DNA from: Bacillota bacterium | GTDB lineage: Bacteria; Bacillota; Clostridia; Lachnospirales; Lachnospiraceae | NCBI GenBank assembly: GCA_023435895.1 | Contig: JAEZLH010000017.1 | Span: 62,001 to 126,000, forward strand | Length of the DNA: 64,000 bases | Direction of reading: 5' to 3' | In this document: piece after piece, positions 9,776 through 18,459 of the stretch | Position numbering within the stretch: the stretch's first letter is position 1 | Layout of the letters: each line of letters opens with the position of its first letter | Notes under the pieces: generated by a model | Databases searched by the model: none | Told to the model about the DNA's origin: nothing | The model's input: only the letters and a program-made list of their open reading frames with translations | Program-made: the position numbers and the translations under genes

Positions 9776-11707
9776 TTATATATCAACCTTAGCATATTGG
9801 GCTTCTTCCATAATAAAGGAACGTCTGGGAGGGACATTGCTACTCATGAGCATGGTGGTAATTTCGTCCGCTTCCACCGTATCCGTTATTGTAATCTGTG
9901 CCAAAATCCTGCTTTCAGGATTAAGGGTTGTTTCCCAAAGCTGATGGGCATCCATTTCACCAAGACCTTTGTACCTCTGTAGGTTTAATATTTTATTACC
10001 TTCTATTTTACGGAATTTCTCCAGTTCAAAGTCATTAAATAGATACTCGGACTTTTTGGCTTTTTTCCCTCTTGCAGTTGTTTCATACTCCACTTTATAA
10101 AGAGGGGGCATACCTCGGTATACCTTTCCTTCCAGAATCAATTCCGGCATAAAACGATAGAAGAAGGTTAACAGCAAGGTACTGATATGTGCACCATCCA
10201 CGTCAGCATCGGTTAAGATAATGATTTTATCATAATGAAGCTTTGTAATGTCAAATTCATCTCCGATTCCACAGCCAAAGGAGGCAATCATGGATTTGAT
10301 TTCATTATTGACTAAGATTTTCTCAAGGGTTGCTTTCTCCACATTCAGAATCTTTCCACGAAGGGGAAGAACAGCCTGGGTTCTACGGTTTCTTGCAGTC
10401 TTTACCGTACCGCCCGCGGAATCACCTTCGACAATATATAATTCGCACTCCTCCGCCTTTTTGGAAGAGCAGGAGGCAAGCTTGCTTCTGGTATCTACAT
10501 CATTTAGCTGCTTTAATACGGCAGTTCTAGCCTTATCACTGGCACGTCTTGCATTAAAGGATTTTAGTGAATTCTCAAGAATGCTCCTTAATACTTCCAC
10601 ATGCTTATCAAACCAGCGCTGTGCTTCAGAAGTAAAGACCTCGTCCACCGCACTTTTGGCATCGGTATTGCCAAGTTTGGTCTTAGTTTGTCCCTCGAAT
10701 TGAGGGTCGGGATGCTTAATGGAGATGATGGATACCAGACCGTTACGGATATCCTTACCATCAAAGTTCTCATCCTTATCCTTTAACACATTCAGTTCTC
10801 GGGCATATTGATTCATTACACGGGTAAGAGCAGTCTTAAAACCGGTAACCAAGGTTCCGCCGTCCACAACATTGATTCGGTTACAGTAAGCATTAATCTG
10901 CTCCGAATAGCTGTCCGTATATTGAAAGGAGATCTCCACTTCAATATCACCGCTCTTGCCTTCCAGATAAATCGGTTCCTCATGCAGAGGAGTCATGTCA
11001 CGGGTCAAATAGGAGACAAAGCTTTTGATACCGAATTCCTCATGATAAGTCTTTGATGTACCGTGTTTTTGATCGATAAAGTTAATGATTATGTTCTTAT
11101 TTAAAAAGGCAATTTCTTTTAGCTTTTTATGAATTACTTCCGGTTTAAATTCAATGGTCTCAAAAATTGTATCATCCGGGTAAAAGATTACCTTGGTACC
11201 GGTATCGGATTTGTTGCATTTGCCCACCACAGGTAAAAGTCCCTCTTCCAAAGTGGTTACGGGGTGACCGCCATTCTCGTATTCATCCCGGTAAACCTTG
11301 CCATCCCTTCTTACTTCAACAATCATACGCTTGGAGAGCGCATTTACAACGGAGGCACCCACACCGTGAAGACCGCCGGATACTTTATAAACGGAATTAC
11401 CGAACTTTCCGCCCGCATGCAAAATGGTATAAACCACTCGAACAGTGGGGATCTTCTTGGTAGGATGAATGTCAATCGGCACACCTCGACCGTTATCACT
11501 GATTTCAATTCCACCATCCTTTAATAAGGTAATATCGATTTTTGAGCAAAAGCCTGCCAGATGCTCATCAATTCCATTGTCTAAAATCTCCCAGATCAAG
11601 TGGTGCAGACCTCTTGAACTGGTACTTCCGATATACATACCGGGTCTTTTTCGAACTGCTTCCAGACCTTCCAAAATAACAATTTGACTTCCGCTATATT
11701 CTTCCAT
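9776..11707 (-). CDS. parE: Type IIA DNA topoisomerase subunit B (topoisomerase IV / gyrase B family)
   Basis: ATPase subunit that drives strand passage together with the downstream A subunit 160 bases away. The 643-residue protein has the GHKL ATPase motifs EILDNGIDE (residues about 41-49), DNGRGVPIDIH (about 73) and GGLHGVGASVVNALS (about 110). The TOPRIM domain follows, with the acidic motif ELYIVEGDSAGG near 422 and DADVDGAHI near 500, then the conserved LQRYKGLGEMD. The opening GLHHLIWEILDN is ParE-like; the end (EEAQYAKVDI) is more GyrB-like. The start ATG 11707 is preceded by an AGGGG site. The gene order B then A and location beside core genes fit a topoisomerase IV operon. Confidence 0.85.
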   Translation of the reverse strand: MEEYSGSQIVILEGLEAVRKRPGMYIGSTSSRGLHHLIWEILDNGIDEHLAGFCSKIDITLLKDGGIEISDNGRGVPIDIHPTKKIPTVRVVYTILHAGGKFGNSVYKVSGGLHGVGASVVNALSKRMIVEVRRDGKVYRDEYENGGHPVTTLEEGLLPVVGKCNKSDTGTKVIFYPDDTIFETIEFKPEVIHKKLKEIAFLNKNIIINFIDQKHGTSKTYHEEFGIKSFVSYLTRDMTPLHEEPIYLEGKSGDIEVEISFQYTDSYSEQINAYCNRINVVDGGTLVTGFKTALTRVMNQYARELNVLKDKDENFDGKDIRNGLVSIISIKHPDPQFEGQTKTKLGNTDAKSAVDEVFTSEAQRWFDKHVEVLRSILENSLKSFNARRASDKARTAVLKQLNDVDTRSKLASCSSKKAEECELYIVEGDSAGGTVKTARNRRTQAVLPLRGKILNVEKATLEKILVNNEIKSMIASFGCGIGDEFDITKLHYDKIIILTDADVDGAHISTLLLTFFYRFMPELILEGKVYRGMPPLYKVEYETTARGKKAKKSEYLFNDFELEKFRKIEGNKILNLQRYKGLGEMDAHQLWETTLNPESRILAQITITDTVEADEITTMLMSSNVPPRRSFIMEEAQYAKVDI

Positions 11708-11765
11708 GGTATAAACCCCTTTTTCCTAAATTATTACAAAATGAGCGTAAACAAACTCAAATTGG

Positions 11766-11794
11766 ATTATAACATAATATAAAATAGATTTCTA
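11766..11794 (-). promoter_or_regulatory. Promoter of the topoisomerase operon
   Basis: On the minus strand, TAGAAA (11794-11789), a 17-base spacer and TATAAT (11771-11766) lie about 60 bases before the parE-like start codon. The -10 is perfect, the -35 weak. Confidence 0.55.
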
Positions 11795-11894
11795 GTAAAA
11801 TTGCAATCATACGTTCGACTCATAGATATCGGAATATGAATTTTGCTGTCAAAAAATATAAGGTATACAACGTGTACATATTTTTAAAAAACAA

Positions 11895-11922
11895 TTGAAA
11901 AAACCTTGGAATGCGGTATAAT
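11895..11922 (+). promoter_or_regulatory. Sigma-A type promoter with a short transcript
   Basis: TTGAAA (11895-11900), 16-base spacer, TATAAT (11917-11922). It points towards the PHP gene, but a terminator-like hairpin begins only about 20 bases after the expected start site. It may therefore drive a very short RNA or an attenuated leader. Confidence 0.6.
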
Positions 11923-11943
11923 AGGAGCAATTATTCATAAAAA

Positions 11944-11980
11944 CCCCCCTGAAAGCTGAGCAAATGGGGGAATTCTTTTT
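11944..11980 (+). terminator. Hairpin with T-run directly behind a promoter
   Basis: CCCCC (11945-11949) pairs with GGGGG (11966-11970) around a 16-base loop, followed after five bases by TTTTT at 11976-11980. Placed about 50 bases from the promoter at 11895-11922, it would end transcription early, either as an attenuator for the PHP gene or to release a small RNA. Confidence 0.5.
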
Positions 11981-12103
11981 GGGTTTATGTATCAATATAA
12001 ATCATTGAATAAATAGCGAGTATTATGACACAATTTCATCTCTGGTACTATGGTCTCTAAAATAACCGGACAGAAAACTCAGGATAGATGTTCAGAGTAA
12101 CAT

Positions 12104-12181
12104 TCAAAAACGTAGGTGTGGCGGTGCTACAAAGAGACTTTTGAAGGTTGCATATGGAAATTCAGACAAGGTTCATGTCAG
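12104..12181. repeat. Dispersed non-coding repeat, copy A
   Basis: About 78 bases similar to 61977-62058. The best-conserved core is 12135-12170 (AGACTTTTGAAGGTTG, then ATATGGAAATTC and GACAAG), nearly identical to 62013-62049, with weaker similarity over the 30 bases before. Both copies end just before a gene start. Nature unknown; see the finding on this pair. Confidence 0.6.
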
Positions 12182-12222
12182 GTTAATAATAATGATTGTA
12201 CTGGAATTGACGGAGGGTTTAA

Positions 12223-12900
12223 ATGAACTATAAATATGAAACTCATCTTCATACCTCAGAATCCAGTGCCTGTGCAGTGCTGGATGCAGTTTCGCAGGTC
12301 AAGATGTATAAAGAGCTGGGCTATACGGGTATTATTGTAACCGACCATTTTTTTAACGGTAATACGAATATTCCGGAAGACCTGCCTTGGAAGGAACGTG
12401 TTGATTTGTTCTGCAAGGGCTATGAACATGCCAGGGAAGAAGGAGAGCGGATTGGATTAGATGTCTTCTTTGGATGGGAAGCCAATTTTGACAGAACCGA
12501 ATTTTTGATTTATGGACTGGATAAGGAATGGCTTTTAAATCACCCGGATATTCTAAATTGGTCGATTAAAGAGCAATATGAGAGAGTTCATCAGGATGGA
12601 GGATTAGTAGTCCATGCACATCCTTACCGTATCCGCCCATATATTAAAGAGATTCGACTGTTTCCGGAATATGTGGATGCGGTGGAAGCAATCAATGCAG
12701 GGAATGGCAATGCAGTATTTGATTTGAAAGCGATTTTGTATGCCAGAGAGCACAACCTACCGATTACAGCAGGGTCAGATTCCCATGGAGAAAAGGGTGA
12801 AGTTAGAAGCGGCTTATGCTTTCATCACAGACTGAACGATATTCAGGAGCTTATTACTGAGTTTAAAGATGGCAAGTATGATCTGGTCAATATTTACTAG
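12223..12900 (+). CDS. PHP-domain metal-dependent phosphoesterase
   Basis: The 225-residue protein belongs to the PHP superfamily (histidinol phosphatase / YtvI-like phosphoesterases), which hydrolyse phosphate esters with a trinuclear metal centre. The metal ligands are in the usual order: HLHTS near residue 7, VTDHFF near 41, GWEANF near 86, HAHPYR near 128 and GSDSHG near 188. The length suits a stand-alone PHP enzyme. The start ATG follows GGAGGG. The substrate cannot be told; histidinol phosphate, nucleoside phosphates and others are known in the family. A dispersed repeat and a short promoter-terminator unit lie directly upstream. Confidence 0.85.
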   Translation: MNYKYETHLHTSESSACAVLDAVSQVKMYKELGYTGIIVTDHFFNGNTNIPEDLPWKERVDLFCKGYEHAREEGERIGLDVFFGWEANFDRTEFLIYGLDKEWLLNHPDILNWSIKEQYERVHQDGGLVVHAHPYRIRPYIKEIRLFPEYVDAVEAINAGNGNAVFDLKAILYAREHNLPITAGSDSHGEKGEVRSGLCFHHRLNDIQELITEFKDGKYDLVNIY

Positions 12901-13019
12901 TAAGGTATTTAATTAATTAGGTAAGAAAACGGCGTTAACATCAAATTCAGCAGCTAGAATGTAGAATTTTAGATTACGCATTAAATAAAGACGACATATA
13001 ATTTATGAGGAGGTTCCAT

Positions 13020-14285
13020 ATGAAAGCACCTTTTGTAACACAAGAGCAATTACAAGAAATCACAAAAAAATATCCTACCCCCTTTCATATCTACGATGAG
13101 AAGGGAATTAGAGAAAATGCACGAAAATTATATGAGGCATTCTCCTGGAATAAAGGATTTAAGGAATATTTTGCAGTAAAGGCTACACCAAATCCTTATA
13201 TCATTAATATCTTAAAAGAAGAAGGCTGTGGAGTGGACTGCTCCTCTATGACAGAGTTAATGTTATCCGAAGCCTTGGGCTATCGCGGCGAGGGAATTAT
13301 GTTCTCCTCCAATGCAACCCCTCCGGAAGAATTTGTGAAGGCAGCAGAATTAGATGCCTATATCAATTTGGACGACTATACTCATATTGACTTTCTTGAG
13401 AAGGTATCAGGAATTCCGGAGACCATCAGCTGCCGCTTTAATCCCGGTGGAGTATTCAAGACTGCCAACGGAATTATGGATAATCCGGGAGATGCAAAGT
13501 ATGGCTTTACCAAAGAACAGCTGATTGACGGCTTTAAGAAGTTAAAGGAAAAAGGTGCAAAGTACTTTGGAATTCACTCCTTTTTAGCAAGTAATACCGC
13601 AACTGAGGAATATTATCCGATCCTTGCAGGCATATTATTTGAGTTGGCCGTTGAGGTAAGAGATCTGACCGGTGTGGAGATTAAATTCATTAATCTCTCC
13701 GGCGGCGTTGGCATTCCTTATAAGCCACACTCTAAGAAAAATGATATTATGAAGATCGGAGAAGGTGTCAGAAAGGAATTTGAACGAGTTCTGGTTCCGG
13801 CAGGAATGGGAGACGTAGCAATCTATACAGAGCTTGGACGCTTTATGTTAGCTCCCTATGGACATTTGGTAGCTACCGCAATTCATGAAAAACACATCTA
13901 TAAAGAATACATCGGACTGGATGCATGTGCGGTAAACTTGATGAGACCGGCTATGTACGGTGCATACCATCATATCACGGTTATGGGGAAAGAGAATTTA
14001 CCGAACGACCATAAATATGATATCACCGGTTCTCTCTGTGAGAATAACGACAAATTCGCCATAGACCGTATGCTTCCAAAGATTGATATCGGAGATTTGG
14101 TTGTCATTCATGATACCGGTGCACATGGCTTTGCTATGGGATATAACTATAACGGAAAGTTAAAATCCGCAGAACTTTTACTAAAAGAAGACGGAACCGT
14201 TGATTTAATCCGTAGAGCAGAAACTCCAAAAGACTATTTTGCTACCTTTGATTTTAGCGATATTTTGAAAAATGCAACAGAATAG
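13020..14285 (+). CDS. lysA: Diaminopimelate decarboxylase
   Basis: Pyridoxal-phosphate enzyme that makes L-lysine from meso-diaminopimelate. Start ATG 13020, eight bases after AGGAGG. The 421-residue protein has the fold type III decarboxylase signatures: the PLP lysine in FAVKATPNP (about residue 56), the phosphate-binding Gly-rich segment LSGGVGIPY (about 238), ELGRFM (about 284), and the active-site Cys region GSLCENNDKFA (about 342), where many family members have CESxD. The family also contains carboxynorspermidine decarboxylase, so lysA is the likelier but not the only option. It stands alone between the PHP gene and greA. Confidence 0.85.
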   Translation: MKAPFVTQEQLQEITKKYPTPFHIYDEKGIRENARKLYEAFSWNKGFKEYFAVKATPNPYIINILKEEGCGVDCSSMTELMLSEALGYRGEGIMFSSNATPPEEFVKAAELDAYINLDDYTHIDFLEKVSGIPETISCRFNPGGVFKTANGIMDNPGDAKYGFTKEQLIDGFKKLKEKGAKYFGIHSFLASNTATEEYYPILAGILFELAVEVRDLTGVEIKFINLSGGVGIPYKPHSKKNDIMKIGEGVRKEFERVLVPAGMGDVAIYTELGRFMLAPYGHLVATAIHEKHIYKEYIGLDACAVNLMRPAMYGAYHHITVMGKENLPNDHKYDITGSLCENNDKFAIDRMLPKIDIGDLVVIHDTGAHGFAMGYNYNGKLKSAELLLKEDGTVDLIRRAETPKDYFATFDFSDILKNATE

Positions 14286-14437
14286 CCATATGCAAGTACT
14301 CGTAAAAATATTGCAAAAAATAATGAAAATCTATCTCTGATTATTCATAATTCATTAGAATATTTTAAAGAGTTTATTGATAAGATATAATGTAACTTTT
14401 GAACAGGAAAAGCTTGATTTTAAACCACTTAATCAGG

Positions 14438-14466
14438 TTGACAAGATACAAACGATACGATATAAT
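14438..14466 (+). promoter_or_regulatory. Consensus sigma-A promoter of greA-lysS
   Basis: TTGACA (14438-14443), exactly 17 bases, TATAAT (14461-14466): a perfect match to the housekeeping consensus, about 55 bases before the greA start. Confidence 0.9.
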
Positions 14467-14519
14467 ACTTTGAATGTATTGTATGTAGTATAAAAAGCAA
14501 TATGGAGGAAGGGTGTTTT

Positions 14520-15002
14520 ATGGTAGAAAAGAAAAACATATTGACTTATGCGGGATTACGACAACTCGAAGATGAGCTTCACGATTTAAAAGTTAATCAA
14601 AGAAAAGAAGTTGCTCAAAAGATTAAAGAAGCTAGAGAGCAGGGGGATCTTTCGGAAAACGCTGAATACGATGCTGCTAAGGATGAGCAAAGAGATATTG
14701 AGGCAAGAATAGAAGAAATCGAAAAGATTCTTAAGAACGCAGAAGTTGTAGTTGAAGATGAAGTTGATTTGAACGCAATAAATATTGGTTGTAAAGTAAG
14801 AATTTTGGATATGGAGTATGACGAAGAGCTGGAATATAAATTGGTTGGATCAACCGAAGCAAACAGCTTAAGAGGCAAAATCTCAAATGAATCTCCCCTT
14901 GGAAGCGTATTAATCGGCAAAAAAGTCGGAGATGTTGTTAACGTTGAAACCCAGGCAGGAATCATGCAGTACAAGATTCTTCAGATTCAAAAATCGAATT
15001 AA
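14520..15002 (+). CDS. greA: Transcription elongation factor GreA
   Basis: Rescues backtracked RNA polymerase by stimulating cleavage of the nascent transcript. The 160-residue protein has the N-terminal antiparallel coiled coil (residues about 8-75) with the acidic tip GDLSENAEYDAAK, whose Asp and Glu act at the polymerase active site. The C-terminal FKBP-like domain follows, with SPLGSVLIGKKVGD near the end. Start ATG 14520 is chosen because GGAGGAAGGG lies just upstream. It sits 48 bases before lysS, an arrangement common in Firmicutes, and is driven by a perfect sigma-A promoter. Confidence 0.96.
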   Translation: MVEKKNILTYAGLRQLEDELHDLKVNQRKEVAQKIKEAREQGDLSENAEYDAAKDEQRDIEARIEEIEKILKNAEVVVEDEVDLNAINIGCKVRILDMEYDEELEYKLVGSTEANSLRGKISNESPLGSVLIGKKVGDVVNVETQAGIMQYKILQIQKSN

Positions 15003-15050
15003 TAAAATATCGGTAAGCAGGAAAAGTTTACTGCGTTAGAGGTGAGATAC

Positions 15051-16541
15051 ATGGCTGATGAAAGAATTCAAGCAGAACAGGATATTAATGAGTTATTAAA
15101 GGTAAAGAGAACGAAATTGGCAGAGCTTCAAGAAAGCGGCAAAGACCCTTTCCAAATCATGAAGTATGATGTGACTTATCACACCAAGGATATCATCACC
15201 AATTTTGAAGAAATGGAAGGCAAGACAGTATCCATCGCAGGACGTGTTATGTCCAAACGTGTAATGGGTAAGGCTTCTTTCTGTAATATCAACGACATAA
15301 GCGGTAACATTCAGATTTATGTGAAACGTGATGAAGTCGGTGAAGAACCCTATAAGGAATTTAAAAAATATGACATCGGTGATATTGTTGGTATTGAAGG
15401 TGAAGTATTCAAAACTCATACTGGTGAGACATCCGTAAAAGCAACGAAGGTTGTTCTTTTAACAAAGAGCCTTCAGATTTTACCGGAGAAATTCCATGGT
15501 TTGAAGGATACAGATACCAGATACAGACAACGTTACATTGATTTAATCGTAAATACAGAAGTTAGGGATACCTTTATTAAACGTTCTCATATTATCAGAG
15601 AAATTCGTAATTACCTGGACGGCAAAGAATTTATTGAAGTAGAGACACCGGTATTAGTACCGAATGCAGGTGGAGCGGCAGCAAGACCTTTCTTTACTCA
15701 TCATAATGCCTTGGATCAGGATATTCACCTTAGAATTTCCTTGGAATTATACTTAAAGCGTCTGATTGTAGGCGGTTTGGAACGCGTATACGAAATCGGA
15801 AGAGTATTCCGTAACGAAGGCTTATCCGTAAGACATAATCCCGAATTTACTTTGCTTGAATTATATCAGGCATATACCGATTACTATGGTATGATGGATT
15901 TGGTAGAGGAATTATTCCGTACCGTTGCTTTGAAAGTTCTTGGAACCACAGCAATATCCTATGATGGTGTTGAAATAGATTTGGCAAAACCTTTTGAACG
16001 TCTGACCATGATCGAGGCGATTAAGAAGTATGCAAATATCGATTTTGACCAGGTAGCGGATGAAGCAGCTGCGAAAGCACTTGCAAAGGAACACCATATT
16101 GAATTTGAAGCTCGTCATAAGAGAGGCGATATCATCAACCTTTTCTTCGAGGAATTCGTAGAAGAACACTTGGTACAGCCTACCTTTATTATGGATCATC
16201 CGGTAGAGATTTCTCCTCTTGCCAGCAGAAAGCCAACCAACCCGGATTATACCGAGCGTTTCGAGCTCTTTATTACAAAGAGAGAGATGGCAAATGCATT
16301 CTCCGAGTTAAACGATCCACTTGATCAAAGAGGCCGCTTTGAAGCACAGGAAGCACTTCGTGCAGCTGGTGATGATGAGGCGAATGAAATGGATGAAGAC
16401 TTCTTAACTGCACTGGAATACGGTATGCCGCCAACAGGTGGTATTGGTATTGGTATTGATCGTTTGGTTATGTTGTTGACGGATTCAGCGGCGATAAGGG
16501 ATGTGTTGTTATTCCCGACGATGAAGACGTTGGAGAAGTAG
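15051..16541 (+). CDS. lysS: Lysyl-tRNA synthetase, class II
   Basis: Charges tRNA-Lys with lysine in the cytoplasm. The 496-residue protein has an OB-fold anticodon-binding domain (residues about 60-150). The class II catalytic core follows: motif 1 around EIRNYLDGKEFIEVETPVL (about 185), motif 2 in YEIGRVFRNEGL with the nearby HNPEFT (about 245), and motif 3 in GIGIGIDRLVMLL (about 465). Start ATG 15051 follows AGAGGTGA. The protein has normal length and all motifs. It ends the core-gene block; a terminator lies 80 bases on, and the defence island starts beyond it. Confidence 0.97.
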   Translation: MADERIQAEQDINELLKVKRTKLAELQESGKDPFQIMKYDVTYHTKDIITNFEEMEGKTVSIAGRVMSKRVMGKASFCNINDISGNIQIYVKRDEVGEEPYKEFKKYDIGDIVGIEGEVFKTHTGETSVKATKVVLLTKSLQILPEKFHGLKDTDTRYRQRYIDLIVNTEVRDTFIKRSHIIREIRNYLDGKEFIEVETPVLVPNAGGAAARPFFTHHNALDQDIHLRISLELYLKRLIVGGLERVYEIGRVFRNEGLSVRHNPEFTLLELYQAYTDYYGMMDLVEELFRTVALKVLGTTAISYDGVEIDLAKPFERLTMIEAIKKYANIDFDQVADEAAAKALAKEHHIEFEARHKRGDIINLFFEEFVEEHLVQPTFIMDHPVEISPLASRKPTNPDYTERFELFITKREMANAFSELNDPLDQRGRFEAQEALRAAGDDEANEMDEDFLTALEYGMPPTGGIGIGIDRLVMLLTDSAAIRDVLLFPTMKTLEK

Positions 16542-16621
16542 AGCCCAGTATTTATGCGGGGTTGAGAAAATAATGGTCGGGTTTTACGACTAACTTATGA
16601 CCCAAAAAATAAAGTATTTGG

Positions 16622-16653
16622 AAAGAATCTCTTGGAAACAGGGGATTCTTTTT
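16622..16653 (+). terminator. Intrinsic terminator after lysS
   Basis: AAAGAATCTC (16622-16631) pairs with GGGATTCTTT (16642-16651) with one G-U pair and runs into TTTTT. It closes the greA-lysS unit. Confidence 0.85.
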
Positions 16654-16842
16654 GCGTGCAAGGAATGGTACTATAGTTTAAAACAGTGCGAAATTTTTTT
16701 CAAGATTTGAAAGAAAGATCAGTAAGATTACGGAAATATTTCGGATGTATTCAACCTGGCAGTGTCTATATTCATATTAAGTAGTCTGGATGAAGCTAAG
16801 GGCATAATAGTTTTTCACAATCAAAATACTGAATTTGAGTTG

Positions 16843-16869
16843 AAGTGAAAAGTTGTGAAAAGTTCACTT
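16843..16869. promoter_or_regulatory. Possible operator: inverted repeat with nested direct repeats
   Basis: AAGTGAA (16843-16849) is mirrored by TTCACTT (16863-16869), and GTGAAAAGTT occurs twice inside. It lies about 140 bases before the small HTH gene of the defence operon. This is the sort of symmetric site a Cro/C-type protein binds, but nothing in the sequence proves it. Confidence 0.3.
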
Positions 16870-16940
16870 TACGGCTGACTTAAATTAACTCTTTCTCCTG
16901 GAGAATAAAAACTTTATGTCTATAAAGATTAGAGTGGATA

Positions 16941-16968
16941 TTGGGACAGGAAAATGATATGATATATA
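16941..16968 (+). promoter_or_regulatory. Candidate promoter of the defence operon
   Basis: TTGGGA (16941-16946), 16-base spacer, TATATA (16963-16968), about 40 bases before the first gene of the operon. The match is moderate. No better promoter was seen between the lysS terminator and the HTH gene. Confidence 0.4.
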
Positions 16969-17005
16969 TGGTATTTTTATTTATATTTCAGAAAGGATAA
17001 GGACG

Positions 17006-17221
17006 ATGAAAATATCATATAACAACTTATGGAAAATGATGATAGATAGAAACATGCAAAAAAAGGATTTGATTGATGAACTGGGTGTTAGTTCGACTAC
17101 TATTGCGAAAATGGGAAAAGGAGAAAAAGTATCATTGGATGTGCTTGAAAGAATATGCATATATTTTGACTGTAATATTGGTGATGTTATTAGTTTCGAA
17201 AAAACTGAAATGGATAAATAG
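17006..17221 (+). CDS. Small Cro/C1-type HTH regulator of the defence operon
   Basis: The 71-residue protein is essentially one XRE-family helix-turn-helix domain: DLIDELGVSSTTIAKMGKGE (residues about 23-42), then the typical fourth and fifth helices (SLDVLERICIYFDCNIGDVI). Such one-domain proteins commonly control restriction-modification and phage-defence genes so that methylation precedes attack, like C proteins. The ribosome site is GAAAGGATAAGG. Only three bases separate it from the methyltransferase gene, so it heads the operon and probably autoregulates it. DNA target unknown; one candidate palindrome is 16843-16869. Confidence 0.85.
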   Translation: MKISYNNLWKMMIDRNMQKKDLIDELGVSSTTIAKMGKGEKVSLDVLERICIYFDCNIGDVISFEKTEMDK

Positions 17222-17224
17222 TGA

Positions 17225-18457
17225 ATGGAATTGAAAGGAAACACGGAGAAAATGAAAAAGGCTAATTATTGTGAGCGTTATGCAGAACTAAATGAGAAGG
17301 ATTTTGATGAAAAATATGCGTTAATTAGTCATGCGATTCAATCAATTAATCGAGAAGAGGCAGGGAAGTATATAAATATTTTACATAAGAATGGTATTAA
17401 TATTGATGACTACCATGAGAAAGAAGTATTTAATGAGCAGGAGAATATAGTATTAGCAGTAAAGAATCCTCAATTTTCTTTTATAGATTTATTTGCTGGA
17501 ATTGGTGGATTTCGAATTGCAATGCAATCGGTTGGAGGACAGTGTGTTTTTTCAAGTGAATGGGATGAGGCAGCCAAAGAAACATATTTTGATAATTATG
17601 GGGAGGTACCATTTGGGGATATTACTAAACCAGAGACAAAGGCGTTAATACCAGATTATTTTGATGTGTTATGTGCAGGGTTTCCGTGTCAGCCATTTAG
17701 CAATGCGGGGCTGAGAAAGGGGATAGAGGATACTAGAGGAACCTTATTTTACCATATTGCTGAGATATTACGTGATCATAAACCTAAGGCGGTACTACTG
17801 GAAAATGTTAAGGGGTTGATCAGTAACGATAAAGGAAAAACGATTCAAACCGTCCTTAGAACTATTACAAGTATGGGTTATAGATGCAACATTTCGCAAG
17901 ACTTGATAGATAATGGACCTATATCAAAATTAAAGACAGAGTGTTCCAAAATGGTATTAAGTGCAAAGGACTATGGAGTGCCACAAAATAGACCGAGAAT
18001 CTTTATTGTATTATGGAAAGATGATATCGACATTAAGGAGTTTGTTTATCCTGAACCCCTTAAGACTAAGACACGATTAGGGGATATCCTTGAAGAAGAC
18101 GTGGATGATAAATATACGATATCTGATAGGCTCTGGGAGGGACATCAAAGAAGAAAAATTGAGCATGAGAAAAAAGGAAATGGATTTGGATATTGTTTGT
18201 TTAATTCGGACTCAGAATATACAAGTACGATTTCAAGAAGATACTATAAGGATGGAAGTGAAATTTTGATAGAACAAGAGGGAAAGAATCCTAGAAAACT
18301 TACACCTCGAGAAGCTGCAAGTCTGCAAGGGTTTCCAGCAGAGTTTAAAATACCATCTTCGAATGTTAGGGCATATCAACAATTTGGAAACAGTGTTGCG
18401 GTTCCTGTAGTTAAACAAGTTTCTGAACAAATTGTTAAACAAATATTGGAGGTATAA
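17225..18457 (+). CDS. C5-cytosine DNA methyltransferase (DrmMII-like role)
   Basis: Transfers a methyl group from S-adenosylmethionine to cytosine C5, presumably marking host DNA as self. The 410-residue protein carries all key motifs in order: I FIDLFAGIGGFRIA (about residue 85), IV with the catalytic Cys GFPCQPFS (about 153), VI LLENVKGL (about 191), VIII QNRPRIFIV (about 257), IX RKLTPREAASLQGFP (about 362) and X QQFGNSVAVP (about 386). An 80-residue N-terminal extension rich in charged residues is not part of the usual enzyme. The start could also be the internal ATG at 17252. It lies two bases before the McrB-like gene. In DISARM class 2 the corresponding enzyme is DrmMII. Confidence 0.95.
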   Translation: MELKGNTEKMKKANYCERYAELNEKDFDEKYALISHAIQSINREEAGKYINILHKNGINIDDYHEKEVFNEQENIVLAVKNPQFSFIDLFAGIGGFRIAMQSVGGQCVFSSEWDEAAKETYFDNYGEVPFGDITKPETKALIPDYFDVLCAGFPCQPFSNAGLRKGIEDTRGTLFYHIAEILRDHKPKAVLLENVKGLISNDKGKTIQTVLRTITSMGYRCNISQDLIDNGPISKLKTECSKMVLSAKDYGVPQNRPRIFIVLWKDDIDIKEFVYPEPLKTKTRLGDILEEDVDDKYTISDRLWEGHQRRKIEHEKKGNGFGYCLFNSDSEYTSTISRRYYKDGSEILIEQEGKNPRKLTPREAASLQGFPAEFKIPSSNVRAYQQFGNSVAVPVVKQVSEQIVKQILEV

Positions 18458-18459
18458 GG

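Noticed and set aside
10248..10703. 151-codon plus-strand frame inside the topoisomerase B gene
   Set aside because: Lies antisense to a well-conserved gene; no independent coding evidence.
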